Of a stretch of 64,000 nt of DNA, positions 1-12,996 are shown piece after piece; the stretch's first letter is position 1; every line of letters starts with the position of its first letter. The DNA is from Bradysia coprophila (lineage: Eukaryota; Arthropoda; Insecta; Diptera; Sciaridae), in the NCBI RefSeq assembly GCF_014529535.1, contig NW_023503423.1, positions 3,086,473 through 3,150,472 of the forward strand. The letters are read 5' to 3'. The notes below the pieces were generated by a model, which was not told the DNA's origin, made no database searches, and was given only the letters and a program-made list of their open reading frames with translations. Both the position numbers and the translations under genes were made by a program.

Positions 1-485
1 AAGCCGTGATTGCCTTTAATAAGGAGTCTCCACCCAGTTTAATGGCTTCCACTGGAACACCATCTTCTCCGGGAGACTTTTTGTTTTTCATCTCGGCTAC
101 TGCGGCCTTGACTTCATCAACAGTTATGTCGGGCATATCCTCCGATCCCACGTTTCTTATTATTGGTCTATCTTCGGTTTCTTCCGTTGGACTCTGTCTT
201 GCTGAAGAAAACAAATTCTCATAAAATTCTGTTGCAATGTTTAATATCGCATTTCGATCCGTTTGGATCGTTCCTGTTTTGTCTCGTAATTTGAAGATTT
301 CTTTTTTGGCGTTTGTCATTTTTCTCCGTAGGACTTTCATATTGCAGTTAGCTTCAATTATGTTTTGAGCCAATTGGACATTATATTTTCTTTCATCTGA
401 TCTCCTTGCTTTGTTGATACTTTTAGACAAGTTCCGGTATTCCACCGAATCTCGCCCTCCGTTTTTTACCAACTCTGATCTGCTT
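1..485 (-). mobile_element. 5' part of a non-LTR retrotransposon RT region (truncated)
   Basis: Read on the minus strand, an open frame runs from about 485 to the window edge. It contains the linker between endonuclease and reverse transcriptase: a basic region, then FYENLFSS, DITVDEVKAAVAEMK and SPGEDGVPVEAIKLGG, the last being typical of insect RTE/Jockey-like elements just before RT motif 1. The fragment is cut by the window start, so completeness is unknown. The RT fragment at 26642-28020 begins roughly where this one would continue, so both may be the same family; that is inference, as they do not overlap. Confidence 0.8.
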
Positions 486-529
486 GCGATCAGGTACGAA
501 AAGTACTTAACGCAAAGGCGTTGTGTTCG

Positions 530-885
530 ATCCCAGGGAAAGTATACTTTTACAAACGAATTTTCTTAGCGTTTCTTTTTGACGATTTTTCTTGGCAATT
601 CATCATTTTTGATCGCCTAACTAAGAATCTAAGAAAAATCGCCAGAATGTGAAGAAACACCAAGAAAAACCGTTAAAGTGTGAAAAACGCCAAGAAACTT
701 AAAGAATTGTCTTTCTGGCGTTTCTTCCCACTTCAGCCATTTTTCTTGGCGTTTCTTTCTGGCGATTTTTCTTAGTCATTCAACAAATCGCCCAAAAATG
801 ATAGATTGCCAAGAAAAATCGCCAAAGTGTAAAGAAACGCTAAGAAAGTCGTCAAAGAAATGTCAAAATATGATGAATAGCCAAA
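530..885. repeat. Inverted-repeat region built from AAGAAAAATCGCCA-type units
   Basis: Short units such as AAGAAAAATCGCCA and AGAAACGCCAAGAAA alternate with their reverse complements (TGGCGATTTTTCTT, CTTGGCGTTTCTT), so the stretch can fold into several hairpins. A related but diverged block lies at 38500-38740. No coding potential is seen. Confidence 0.6.
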
Positions 886-2115
886 AAAAACATAGCTAAC
901 GTCGACCCGTACGAAACACCTATTCGTATCAAAAGCCTTTAATGTGAAACTCTTCATTTCTCTTACTTCATTTTCTTCTCTGCTGAAAAACTATTTTCCC
1001 TTTAAAATCAGTTACATTATCCACTCTTTGCCTTGTTATCATATACAACTAAATTGCCGGAGGCAATATAGACAGCCCCGTACGAAGACAAATTTCATAA
1101 ATTCCTATTTAAACAGCTATATACCGCTATATTTAACTATATTTCACTATAAATAAACATTTCACAGAGGAATATGCTATTATATAGCTCTATATGCCTG
1201 TATATAGCTCAATATAGCTGTATATAGGTATATATAGATGTCCGTATATGGAATCCCTGAAACCCCACACACATAACAAATTATTTCCATGTTAACAGAA
1301 ACTCTCTAAGTATCATTTTTCCCAAGATATTTCTATTTTACTAAAATCCAATATGGCCGCCGGCAGCCATTTTGTTAGGAGACCGGAAATAGTACCGACG
1401 CTTTACATTCGTTAATACCTTTCAAACAAAAAAAAATTCATGAAATTCGGTCAAAATTTACTCGAGATATTGACAAAATACTCCACGTTCACTGTACGGC
1501 CGAGTAGCCAGATAAGAGCTCACTCCAAGAGACCTAGCTCACGCTCCGGAGAACATAATTTCATAAACTTTTTTTTCCCTGATTGGTACGGTCAATACCT
1601 ATCTAATAAAGCTAAAACAGACGAAATATGTTCAAATGTGGCCGACCTACAAGCAAAAACTGCTTGCCGCCCTGTGCCTGTTCCACACCAAGGGGTCTAA
1701 CTCACGACTCGGTCATCCAATTTCCATAAACTTTGTCGATCGGTATTGTAAATACCTTTTATTTGACGTATCACTTACAAATTTAACGTTTAAATGTCCG
1801 GAGATATCTTCGAAAAACCGTAAAGCACTTATTGGGCCACAGCTCGGTAGGGGTCGATCCAAAATCACTCATCTTCGAACTTAGCCTGTCTTTTGACATT
1901 ACCAAACGGGAAAAAAAAGAATTTTCAAAATCGGATGCGTTTTACTCAAGTTATCGTGCAGACAGACAGACGGACAGACGGACATTTTTTTTTCGCGGAT
2001 TTGGCATCTCTAGACAACCACAATAGGTTTCCCCTTACTAATGGAGTCCAATTCGACGTGTTACAAACGTATGCGTAAACCTATAAGACCCCAGTACTTC
2101 GTACGGGTCTAAAAA
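885..2115 (+). mobile_element. 1.2-kb non-autonomous element with GACCCGTACGAA ends, copy 1
   Basis: The left end carries GACCCGTACGAA (904) and the right end its reverse complement TTCGTACGGGTC (ending 2109). A near-identical copy lies inverted at 56093-57330 and a diverged copy at 39790-40510. Similarity between copies 1 and 2 continues a little past the 12-bp inverted ends (an A-rich stretch with CATAGCTAACG on the left, TAAAAA on the right), so the exact termini are uncertain. Inside are TATAGCTGTATA-like tandem words (about 1170-1250) and an ACAGACGGACAG run near 1965. The short open frames show no transposase motif. Confidence 0.7.
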
Positions 2116-2736
2116 TTATCGAGACGTTACGGCTATAATATTCCATCGGATTTTCAATGAATTTTCAAGTTCAGCTCCATTCACAGAGCACCACAATTTC
2201 ATTCGTTTTATTTTTCATGTTGCAGTTGCATCGCATCGTCACCATCTGAACAAACCGTTTTCCAGCTACGCCATTTACATGGACTCAACAAAAACGAGAT
2301 TTGAAGCGACACCAGCGATTACAAGCTTCATTCATTCGATTGGTCTTGCGTCGAACATTTTCCATGAAGGACATCCGATGGACGAGTCCGGCTTGTACAC
2401 ATGATTGATGGCGCGATTATTATAAAATAAAAAGAATTTGAACAGCGAAAACCTCGGACAATTTTTTGTAATTCATTTTGTTATTCATCATGATGCTTGC
2501 ATTTTACATTGGATGCAATTCAAATTTTGGATTAAGAATTGGATGTGAGCGAAAATGGTCGTGCCCGCATATACTGAATGCAGTGAATATAGAAATGAAA
2601 GTGCGACATTCTACTGTGTGTTCTGTCTCTGTCCGAACAATCGACGATGGGACAACTTCAAACGCACACCAATTCTCAATCGTTAAATATATTTTGCACA
2701 TTTCTATAGACTTTTGCTTAGATAGATCTACGGTAA
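2116..2736. other. Intergenic stretch downstream of Scm, nothing recognised
   Basis: Both strands contain short open frames here (for example 2478-2774 plus), but none resembles a known family or is joined by splice signals to anything that does. It presumably includes the Scm 3' UTR, which starts below 2737 on the minus strand. Confidence 0.4.
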
Positions 2737-5178
<2,442 letters not shown>

Positions 5179-5666
5179 TTTTTGTCATCTTTTTTTTTTT
5201 GTGTGTGTGGTTGTTTATCGACTATATTACAAGGTACAAGTTAAAATGTCTTTGCTTTGGATATATTTTACACTAATTACAAACATAAAACTGAATTCGG
5301 AATGCAATTAATTAAAGTAAACAAGTAAAGTAAAGCGATTATTCAGTTTTGTTTGCTAATATTTTTCCGCCATATTCTTTTATTTACCGGTACCAGTCGA
5401 TTTGTTTTTTTGTTTTTGTTACGTTGAATTTCCATGTACAAACTGGTGCGACACCGGTATGATACCATTTTAGATCATTACCAACAACACCACAAGCACC
5501 GAAATGTTTTTGAATCGATAGCGGATGGTACACTTTGGTCATTACGGTTATTACCGTGTCAAAATTAACGTCGAAATATGGAATTATATTTCATTGTAAT
5601 AACAATCTGATTCGTTTTGTTAAAAAAAAACTTTGACACGAAAGTCGAATAATGTTTATGAATTTT
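5179..5666. other. Scm upstream region
   Basis: Likely holds the Scm 5' UTR and promoter. No TATA box or other element is clear. The nearest mobile element begins at 5667, about 490 bp upstream of the Scm start codon. Confidence 0.3.
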
Positions 5667-5876
5667 AAAGTATAGTTTCCACTTAAAAAGAGCACTCCGT
5701 TTAGCCTCCGTTTACATGACAGTTGTAAAACAGAACAAAGTAACTGTCTCGTTAACGGAGTAAAAAATTGAAATAAATTCAATTTCCACTCCGTTTGTGT
5801 GCTTTTGTTCTATTTTACAACTGTCATGTAGACGGAAGCTAAACGGAGTGCTCTTTTTAAGTGGAAACTATACTTT
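5667..5876. mobile_element. 210-bp palindromic MITE
   Basis: Left arm AAAGTATAGTTTCCACTTAA is mirrored at the right end (TTAAGTGGAAACTATACTTT, ending 5876). The arms extend about 70 bp with few mismatches around a short loop. No coding capacity. No clear target duplication was found. Confidence 0.75.
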
Positions 5877-6979
5877 GTGTATCTGTTTTGGACTCACTTC
5901 GTTCGGGCTACAACTCGCGAAATTGCCTAAAATCAATCGTCCAAAGCAGATACTCAAAAAAAATTTCATGTAAGGGGTCGAAAACCCGAGAAAAATCTCG
6001 AAACTCCCTCATTTTCGGCCCCGACACATGAAAAATACTATTAATTAGCTTTCGTGAACCCAAGGTTCTGAAAGAACAGGTTAAGACACTTTCGAGTTGA
6101 TCACGATGGCGGTGTGATAAAATTTTTCCTGTAGCGCCAACTAGGTTTGGAAAATTTTATATGACGATTTCAACTAAACAAAAAAAAAATTGTTTTCGAA
6201 TTGACTTTTCAAACAATATAAATCATGTCCGGAGCGTTAGCGGAGGACTTGACGCAGTCTAACTTCCAAAAAAAGAACGAAGAAAATTTTTTGAGACGCG
6301 TCAACTATATAGGCGAGAATTTAAGTTTCTTTCCTTTGGCCTGTATCACCACAATCCTATTCAAATACGAGCAAAACGAGCTATCACTCGACTATGTAGC
6401 TTTAAAATTACCGGAGATACATCGTTTTGAAATTGGCACTTTTCATAGAAATTACACCAAATTGACTTTTCCCAAACAATCAAAATCTTTCAACTTACTC
6501 TGTATGTTTCTATCTATCTATCTATCGACGGACGATCTCGGAAACTAGTCAGGACTACCCCAGGAAAAACCAGAATTTTGTTCTATTGGCCTCGAACGAA
6601 GTGGTTTCTGAGTGTGGTTTTCGAGTGTCGGGAACGCGTTTTCGGCTGTAGCTTAGCTGTATTGAAACCTACAGAGACGTGCGACCCATCAAATGAAAGG
6701 TATTCGTAACACAATTCGAACAAAAAAATAATTTAAAAAATCGGGTCAGATTCGTTTGAGCTAGAGTGATTAGAGTGACCAAATTTTGAGCTACTCGAGC
6801 GTAGGATGAAAGGACTAATATTTTTTTGGGTTATGAAAGTTACTTTCTTCGGCAAAGTCTCAGAGTTTTACGAGTAGAACAGAGGGGCATATGTGAAAAA
6901 TGTCGAAAGTTGGAAATGAGTGGGTCAATTGGGGTTTTGGAGATATTTCTTGAATGGTGGCAGATAGAGAATTACTTTC

Positions 6980-7407
6980 TTCGTCAAATTTTCAAATTTC
7001 GTCAAATTTTCGATTTTCGTCAAATTTTCGAATTTCGTCAAATTTTCGAATTTCGTCAAATTTTCGAATTTCGTCAAATTTTCGAATTTCGTCAAATTTT
7101 CGATTTTCGTCAAATTTTCGATTTTCGTTAAACTTCGTCAAATTTTCGAATTTCGTCAAATTTTCGAATTTCGTCAAATTTTTGAATTTCGTCAAATTTT
7201 CGATTTTCATCAAATGTTCAATTTTCGTTAAATTTTCGAATTTCGTCAAATTTTCGAATTTCGTCAAATTTTCGAATTTCGTCAAATTTTCGATTTTCTT
7301 CAAATTTTCGAATTTCGTCAAATTTATGATTTTCGTCAAATTTTCGAATATCATCAAATTTTCGAATCTCGTCAAATTTTCAAATTTTGCCAAATTTCCG
7401 AATTTCT
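6980..7407. repeat. 18-bp minisatellite, about 24 units
   Basis: Tandem copies of TCAAATTTTCGAATTTCG with variants (GAATTTC to GATTTTC, occasional A-for-C changes). Because the unit is a multiple of 3 and lacks stops, frames stay open on both strands, giving spurious proteins of 130-156 codons made of SNFRIS or FENLTK repeats. It lies inside the DNA inserted into the MITE at 6061-8049. Confidence 0.9.
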
Positions 7408-7458
7408 GTTATAAACTGTTATAAAAAGCAGTGTTCTAAAACTTCTAAAGCGACTGAT

Positions 7459-7980
7459 ATCCCAACAAAAATCTCTTCGAGAAAAGTGGGACGCAGTCTT
7501 TGAAGTACAATTTCTAAAATGAATGATATCGCTAGAGTTGACGCTTTCAGCTTCGTTACGCAAAAATAAAATTTTACACACAATTTTAGTTCAAACAAGC
7601 TGGCTTAGATTTTCTCATCTTCTGCCAAATAATTTTTACCAAAAAAAATTTGACTGGAAACAACCAAAATTTTACCAAAAAAATCTGCGTCGCAAAGTGG
7701 CAAATGTTCATAGGAACAGACCAGCAAGAAAATGTATCTTCCACATGCGACGCAGATTTTTTTGGTAAAATTTTGGTTGTTTCCAGGCATATTTTTTTTG
7801 GTAAAAATTATTTGGCAGATGATGAGAAAACTAAGCCAGCTTGTTTGAACTAAAATTGTGTGTAAAATTTAATTTTTGCGTAACGAAGCTGAAAGCGTCA
7901 ACTCTAGCGATATCATTAATTTTAGAAATTGTACTTCAAAGACTGCGTCACACTTTTCTCGAAGAGATTTTTGTTGGGAT
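7459..7980. repeat. 522-bp near-perfect palindrome
   Basis: The arm beginning ATCCCAACAAAAATCTCTTC (7459) is mirrored by GAAGAGATTTTTGTTGGGAT (ending 7980). Each arm is about 250 bp and they meet near 7720. It is the right-hand part of the segment interrupting the MITE at 6061-8049. Fold-back type element; no coding evidence. Confidence 0.8.
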
Positions 7981-8264
7981 GTCTGAATTGTCAAGATTTG
8001 TGTTTCACCCGCCTTCGCAAGTGTCTTAACCTGTTCTTTCAGAACCTTGCGTAAACCTAGTCAAATAATGTGGGTGAAGTTAGCACAAATCAAGAAAAGA
8101 AAATGGCATTGAGATCATCTCAAGATTACTTCCAGATGTATCAGCAATGGTTCGCATATCATATGCCATATGGTACTCTCAGGATGATCTTATTTCGAAC
8201 GAATCTCAAGATCTTATCAACATTTGACCGTAATGCTCACATATCACAAACAAATCAAGATTAT

Positions 8265-8511
8265 CAAGGTTCTGAAAGAACAGGTTAAGATCGAAGGCGG
8301 TGAAACACAAATTTTGACAATTTAGACATTTTTTGTAAAACACACTCATTACAGATTGTGTAAATGTCAACTTGATAAAATAATTTTTTCTTCTTCAAGT
8401 TTTCTTTTCATACAATCTTTAATGCGTGAGTATAACCAAATATGTCTAAATTTTCAAGATTTGTGTTTCGACCGCCTTCGTAAGTGTCTTAACCTGTTCT
8501 TTCAGAATTCC
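8265..8511. mobile_element. CAAGGTTCTG-family MITE
   Basis: Left end CAAGGTTCTGAAAGAACAGG at 8265; right end CTTAACCTGTTCTTTCAGAA near 8508, slightly degraded. The inner arms (ACACAAATTTTGACAATTTA and its near mirror) match the copy at 23794-24034. Confidence 0.7.
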
Positions 8512-8593
8512 CTGTTTCATCAGCCATTATTGATATTTTCCAGTAATGAACTTTATAGATTTTTAACCTTCTTAGAAAATTCGTCCTCTTACG

Positions 8594-9034
8594 AATCCAC
8601 GCCATTAGTCGTATAAATTTATACGTCAGAGAGAGCTTTTTTCTCCTTTGTTACGATCTGTCAGTTTTTCTATTTTGCGATTTCGTATGGAAATGCAAAT
8701 TAAAATTGATATATCTTTGCTGTTTTAAGTGGTTTTTCATATATTTTTGGACCAACATGTTTTAAATTGTGTTTGGAATCGATTGGCATTAACAGATTGT
8801 GTGAAAATATTTTTTTCTATTTTATTATTTTGTTAATGTCAATCGATTCCAAACACATTTTAAAACATTTTGGTCCAAAAAAATATGAAAAACCACTTAA
8901 AACAGCAAAGACATTTCAATTTTAGTTTTCATTTCCATACAAAAATCGCAAAATAAAAAAAACAGACAGATCGTAACAAAGGAGAAAAAAGCTCTCTCTG
9001 ACTTATAAATTTATACGACTAATGGCGTGGATTG
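8594..9034. mobile_element. 440-bp fold-back element with CCACGCCATTAGTCG ends
   Basis: The arm CCACGCCATTAGTCGTATAA is mirrored by TTATACGACTAATGGCGTGG. The arms are about 190 bp with few mismatches. A one-armed copy (right arm only) lies at 50853-51031, so the family is dispersed. Confidence 0.75.
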
Positions 9035-9211
9035 CCGCAAAAAATAGTAGCAAAGCTACTGTAAAATCCAGAATAGACGAATTTTCAAAATCCGTCTATT
9101 TCTAGTGATTCCTCAGCGAAGGTACTAAAATCTAAAATAGACGAATTTTTGAAATTTTTGTTAACTCACACTGTGTGAAATGTCACCCTGATAAAAATAA
9201 TTTTTTTTCTT

Positions 9212-9581
9212 AAGAGCCAAACCACATCGAAAGTTTCTGTTTCGAAATGACAGTTTTGACATTGACATTTTAGACGTTGTCATTTTTGACATCTGAAAAA
9301 TTCCGTCATAACCTCAACTGAAAACGTGAACTGTACACAAAACTTGTCTTTAAACGATTAGTTTTGAATAATATTACAGTATTATCGTAGGTATTACAAT
9401 ACTGCTACTATACCACTGTAATATTATTCAAAATTAATTGTATAAGACAAGTTTTGTGTACAGTTCACGTTTTGAGTTGAGGTTATGACAACATTTTTCA
9501 GATGTCACAAATGACAACGTCAAAAATGTCAATGTCAAAACTGTCACTTCACGACAGAAAGTTTCGATGTGGTTTGGCTCT
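9212..9581. mobile_element. 370-bp palindromic element nested in a MITE remnant
   Basis: Ends AGAGCCAAACCACATCGAAA and the mirror TTTCGATGTGGTTTGGCTCT. It interrupts a CAAGGTTCTG-family MITE whose right half continues at 9582-9690 (ending CAGAACCTTG); the left half is only partly recognisable before 9212. Confidence 0.7.
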
Positions 9582-9690
9582 AAAGTTTTCAATGCAATCT
9601 AAAATGAGTGAGTTTAACAAAACATGTCTAAATTGTCAAAATTTGTGTGTTGATATCGTAAGTGTCTCAACCTGTTCTTTCAGAACCTTG
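9582..9690. mobile_element. CAAGGTTCTG-family MITE, right half
   Basis: Ends with AACCTGTTCTTTCAGAACCTTG-type terminal sequence. Its left half is displaced or lost through the palindrome inserted at 9212-9581. Confidence 0.6.
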
Positions 9691-10178
9691 CATCCGTCAA
9701 CATTTCACATTTATACTTTGAACTGTATCGACTGTATCATTCAATTTTGCTTGACAGTGCATTGCGTATAAGCGAGTCAGTTCACACATTCTGAATTGTG
9801 GATTCAAAGTGGAAACATCTCTCTTATTTTCATTCATTCCTCACTATTACTTGTGACCGTAAACGGTTCTTATTTGCTTCAAGTTCTTATACATATGAAT
9901 GTTGGGAGTAAAACTTCCGTTATATTAAAGGGATCAATTGACGAAGCTTTTTTGATAAATTCATTTAAATTTTGGTGCCTTGAATACTATTCCATAACCT
10001 GTAATCCTGTAATCTACTCTACCGATATTACCGGCAGCGCCGGCAGCTCTAGGCGAATCGTTTATTTTTTGACATCTCATCTGAAGTTTCAATATTTTCG
10101 AGTTTTGTGTGTTTATTATTACGTTTACAACAGAATATTCTGATAAAAGTCAACAAAGAGCCAACTAATTTCCACATT

Positions 10179-12797
10179 ATGGATGACAACAGCAACAAGG
10201 TTTGTGCACAGATCAAAACTTTCACCGATATCGGCATATTTCAGCCAATTACATCAAAATTGTTTGAGAAACATTTGAGGTTAAGATTTGCTATCTGATT
10301 TCGCTTATTTACCCAATTTTACTTTTCAATTGTAGCGTCAAACGCGGTCAATGATGCACTCAATGGCTGAACATGAGATTGAAATGATGCATCAAATGAT
10401 GTCCGTGCCGCCACCAAATCCACCCGGTGTGTCTCCAAATATTCCACCGACGCGAGTTATGCCACCTCCACCGTTACTGCCGACACTGCCACCGATAAAT
10501 GCTATGCCCAATCCGAATTGGAGCGACGACATACCAGCATCAGCGGACAATGGAAATGCAAACGAGTTGCCATCGTTGATGTCAATGAAGGTGGACAAGC
10601 CCGATGATATGAAAAGCAAAAGTCCCAGCGAAGTGATACTTCCCAAGGCTTTGGAAGATGTATTCGCCTTTAAGGATCAACTGGCTGGTGAGTTGGGCCG
10701 CACGGATGGTGAACTGCCAATTGATGTGACGGAAAAGAGTCAAAAAAATCAGCAAGGAGTCATCAGCACCGAATATGGCGACGTGGATGGTGATTCGGAT
10801 GATGATGATCTGCAAACGGTAGAACAAGTTACGTCCACTGTGCAAGGTCGATTGGATAAGAATAAGAAAAAGAAGCGGCGTAAGAAGCAAAATCGACAAA
10901 AGCGTCAAGCCACACAGCGTGATAGCGACGATAAACGATTCGATAAAGTAGCTGAGAGCGACCAAGAGAAAAATGGTTCCACTGAGGATGTGGCCATCGA
11001 ATACGTTCCGGACAAGATAACGGTAGCTGAATTGGCTCCGATGTATCGTCAATTCTATCGTGTTTTCGAAATCTTCAAACTTGAGGACAAACCGTCAGCA
11101 CAGCAGCTTGCAGCGGCTGCATTAGATGAAAAGAACAATCAAATCAAAAAGGACAAAGAGAAGGCAATCGATGACGACGACATCGAAATGGACGAGGAGA
11201 AGAAGGAAGACAAGGAGAAATTGTCGAAGAGGAAACTGAAGAAGTTGACCCGGCTTAGTGTTGCCGAATTGAAGCAGCTGGTAAATCGGCCGGATGTCGT
11301 TGAAATGCATGACGTTACCGCACGCGATCCGAAATTATTGGTCCAATTGAAGGCACATCGAAACACCGTTCAGGTGCCGCGCCATTGGTGCTTCAAACGG
11401 AAATATTTGCAAGGGAAACGAGGTATCGAGAAGCCACCGTTCGATTTGCCGGCATTTATAAAGAAAACTGGCATTATGGAGATGCGAGCGTCGTTGCAGG
11501 AAAAGGATGAAGCGAAGACGTTGAAGGCAAAGATGAGAGAACGAGCTAGACCGAAAATGGGAAAAATTGACATTGACTACCAGAAATTGCACGACGCATT
11601 CTTTAAGTAAGTACACTCATGCTACGGTTTCACTCATCACTTGCTCAATTTCTCATCTTACTTTTACACAGATGGCAAACTAAACCGAGGATGACCATCC
11701 ACGGCGATTTGTATTACGAGGGAAAGGAGTTCGAGACAAGATTGAAAGAGAAGAAACCAGGAGACTTGTCCGAAGAGCTGCGCACTGCATTGGGCATGCC
11801 GATCGGACCGAATTGTCACAAGATTCCACCACCATGGTTGATCGCACAACAGCGATATGGACCGCCGCCCAGTTATCCAAATTTGAAAATTCCCGGCTTA
11901 AATGCTCCAATACCGGAAGGCACTTCATTCGGATATCATGCAGGCGGTTGGGGTAAGCCACCTGTTGACGAAAAAGGAAAACCGTTGTACGGTGACGTAT
12001 TCGGAACGAGTTCAATGGATCCAGATGTAAGGATTTTGCCGGTTCGATTGTTTCTCTACGGGCCAACTGATGAGAATGTCTTTTCTTTCAGAGCGGAGTC
12101 GAGGAAGGTGACATTGATCGCAATATGTGGGGTGAACTGGAATCGGAATCCGAAGAATCATCCGAAGAAGAAGAGGAGGAGGGTGAAGATTTGGGTGATG
12201 CAACTGATGAAAGTGGATTGGTGACACCAGCCGAAGGATTGGTAACACCATCTGGATTGACTAGTATTCCGGCTGGAATGGAAACGCCCGACACCATCGA
12301 ATTGAGAAAGAAGAAGATCGAAAACGAAATGGAAGAGTAAGTGGTGTTGTTGTGTCACGAAGTGACTGACGGATTCCTAACTCCTGAAAATTTCTCTTTT
12401 CAGCAATGAAACGCCAGTATTGTACCAAGTGCTACCCGAAAAACGTACCGATCGTATCGGTGCTTCGATGATGGGCTCAACGCATGTGTACGACATGACG
12501 ACTGCTGCCGGCAAAGCAGCAAATGCGAATCTTACCACACATCGCGGAGGAGCGCCCATCGATCGTGAAGGTATGGTCGAATTGGCGCTGGATCCATCCG
12601 AATTGGACATGGACAATGATGCAATGGCCCAACGATACGAACAACAAATGCGAGAGCAACAGAGTCACCTTCAGAAGGAAGATCTGTCGGATATGTTGGC
12701 TGAGCATGTGGCCAGACAGAAATCGAAACGTAAGCGACAGCAGGGAACCGATCCGTCGTCGAAGCAGACAAAGAAATACAAAGAATTTAAGTTTTAA
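10179..12797 (+). CDS. Splicing factor 3B subunit 2 (SF3b145 / Cus1 orthologue)
   Basis: Exons 10179-10199, 10336-11606, 11672-12026, 12092-12336, 12404-12797 give 2286 nt (761 aa). The protein is a core part of the U2 snRNP SF3b complex, helping U2 hold the branch site in the nucleus. Seen: a proline-rich N-terminus, an acidic and basic low-complexity stretch, a DUF382-type core (about 316-440) with VAELKQLV, RPDVVEMHDVTA and VPRHWCFKRKYLQGKRGIEK, and a PSP domain (about 458-510) with PPPWLIAQQRYGPPPSYPNL. An acidic SEESSEEEEEEGE run and the C-terminus KKYKEFKF follow, the latter conserved in the human protein. The first exon (7 codons) uses a weak GTTTGT donor, so the start is the least certain part; an alternative is ATG 10351. 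The N-terminal SAP domain of the vertebrate protein is not visible. Convergent with sip3, with 199 bp between stop codons. Confidence 0.93.
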
Positions 12798-12996
12798 GTG
12801 CGCACGTTCGGATCGAGTTTGGGTTGAGTACAGTGTTTGGATGTGTGACATTAACCTCATTACTATTAAAGCGGTCGATTCTCTTTTTGAATTGAAAACG
12901 ATGGTTTTTGTGTTCCCGACCGCCATGGAAAATGCAAATTTTAATTTTTAATTTTTCGTTTAATTTACTTTGAGGTTCCACATTCCAAGCAGGAAA

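Larger units (their letters stand above)
6061..8049. mobile_element. CAAGGTTCTG-family hAT-like MITE, split by a 1.75-kb insertion
   Basis: The left part (6061-6229) starts with CAAGGTTCTGAAAGAACAGG; the right part (7979-8049) ends with the reverse complement. Flanks are CGTGAACC (6053-6060) and CGTAAACC (8050-8057), a 7/8 match to an 8-bp target duplication. The uninterrupted copy at 62666-62868 shows where the element was broken. ATGTC occurs on both sides of the inserted segment (6225-6229 and 7979-7983), so the insertion may itself have made a 5-bp duplication. Confidence 0.75.

Noticed and set aside
485-560. tRNA-like stretch with a GTTCGATCC B-box-like word
   Set aside because: No convincing A box, acceptor stem or cloverleaf could be built; at most a decayed tRNA-derived fragment.
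1440-2078. Overlapping short plus-strand frames within the 1.2-kb element (and their inverse at 56129-56772)
   Set aside because: They differ in frame, overlap each other, and contain no transposase or other known motif.
6954-7424. Overlapping long frames of 156 (plus) and 133 (minus) codons
   Set aside because: They are translations of the 18-bp minisatellite on either strand; repetition and the lack of any non-repeat conserved part argue against genes.
10200-10298. Extension of SF3b2 exon 1 through KVCAQIKTFTDIGIFQPI
   Set aside because: The only good donor downstream (near 10279) puts the next exon out of frame with an immediate stop; the short exon with a GTTTGT donor keeps the frame.
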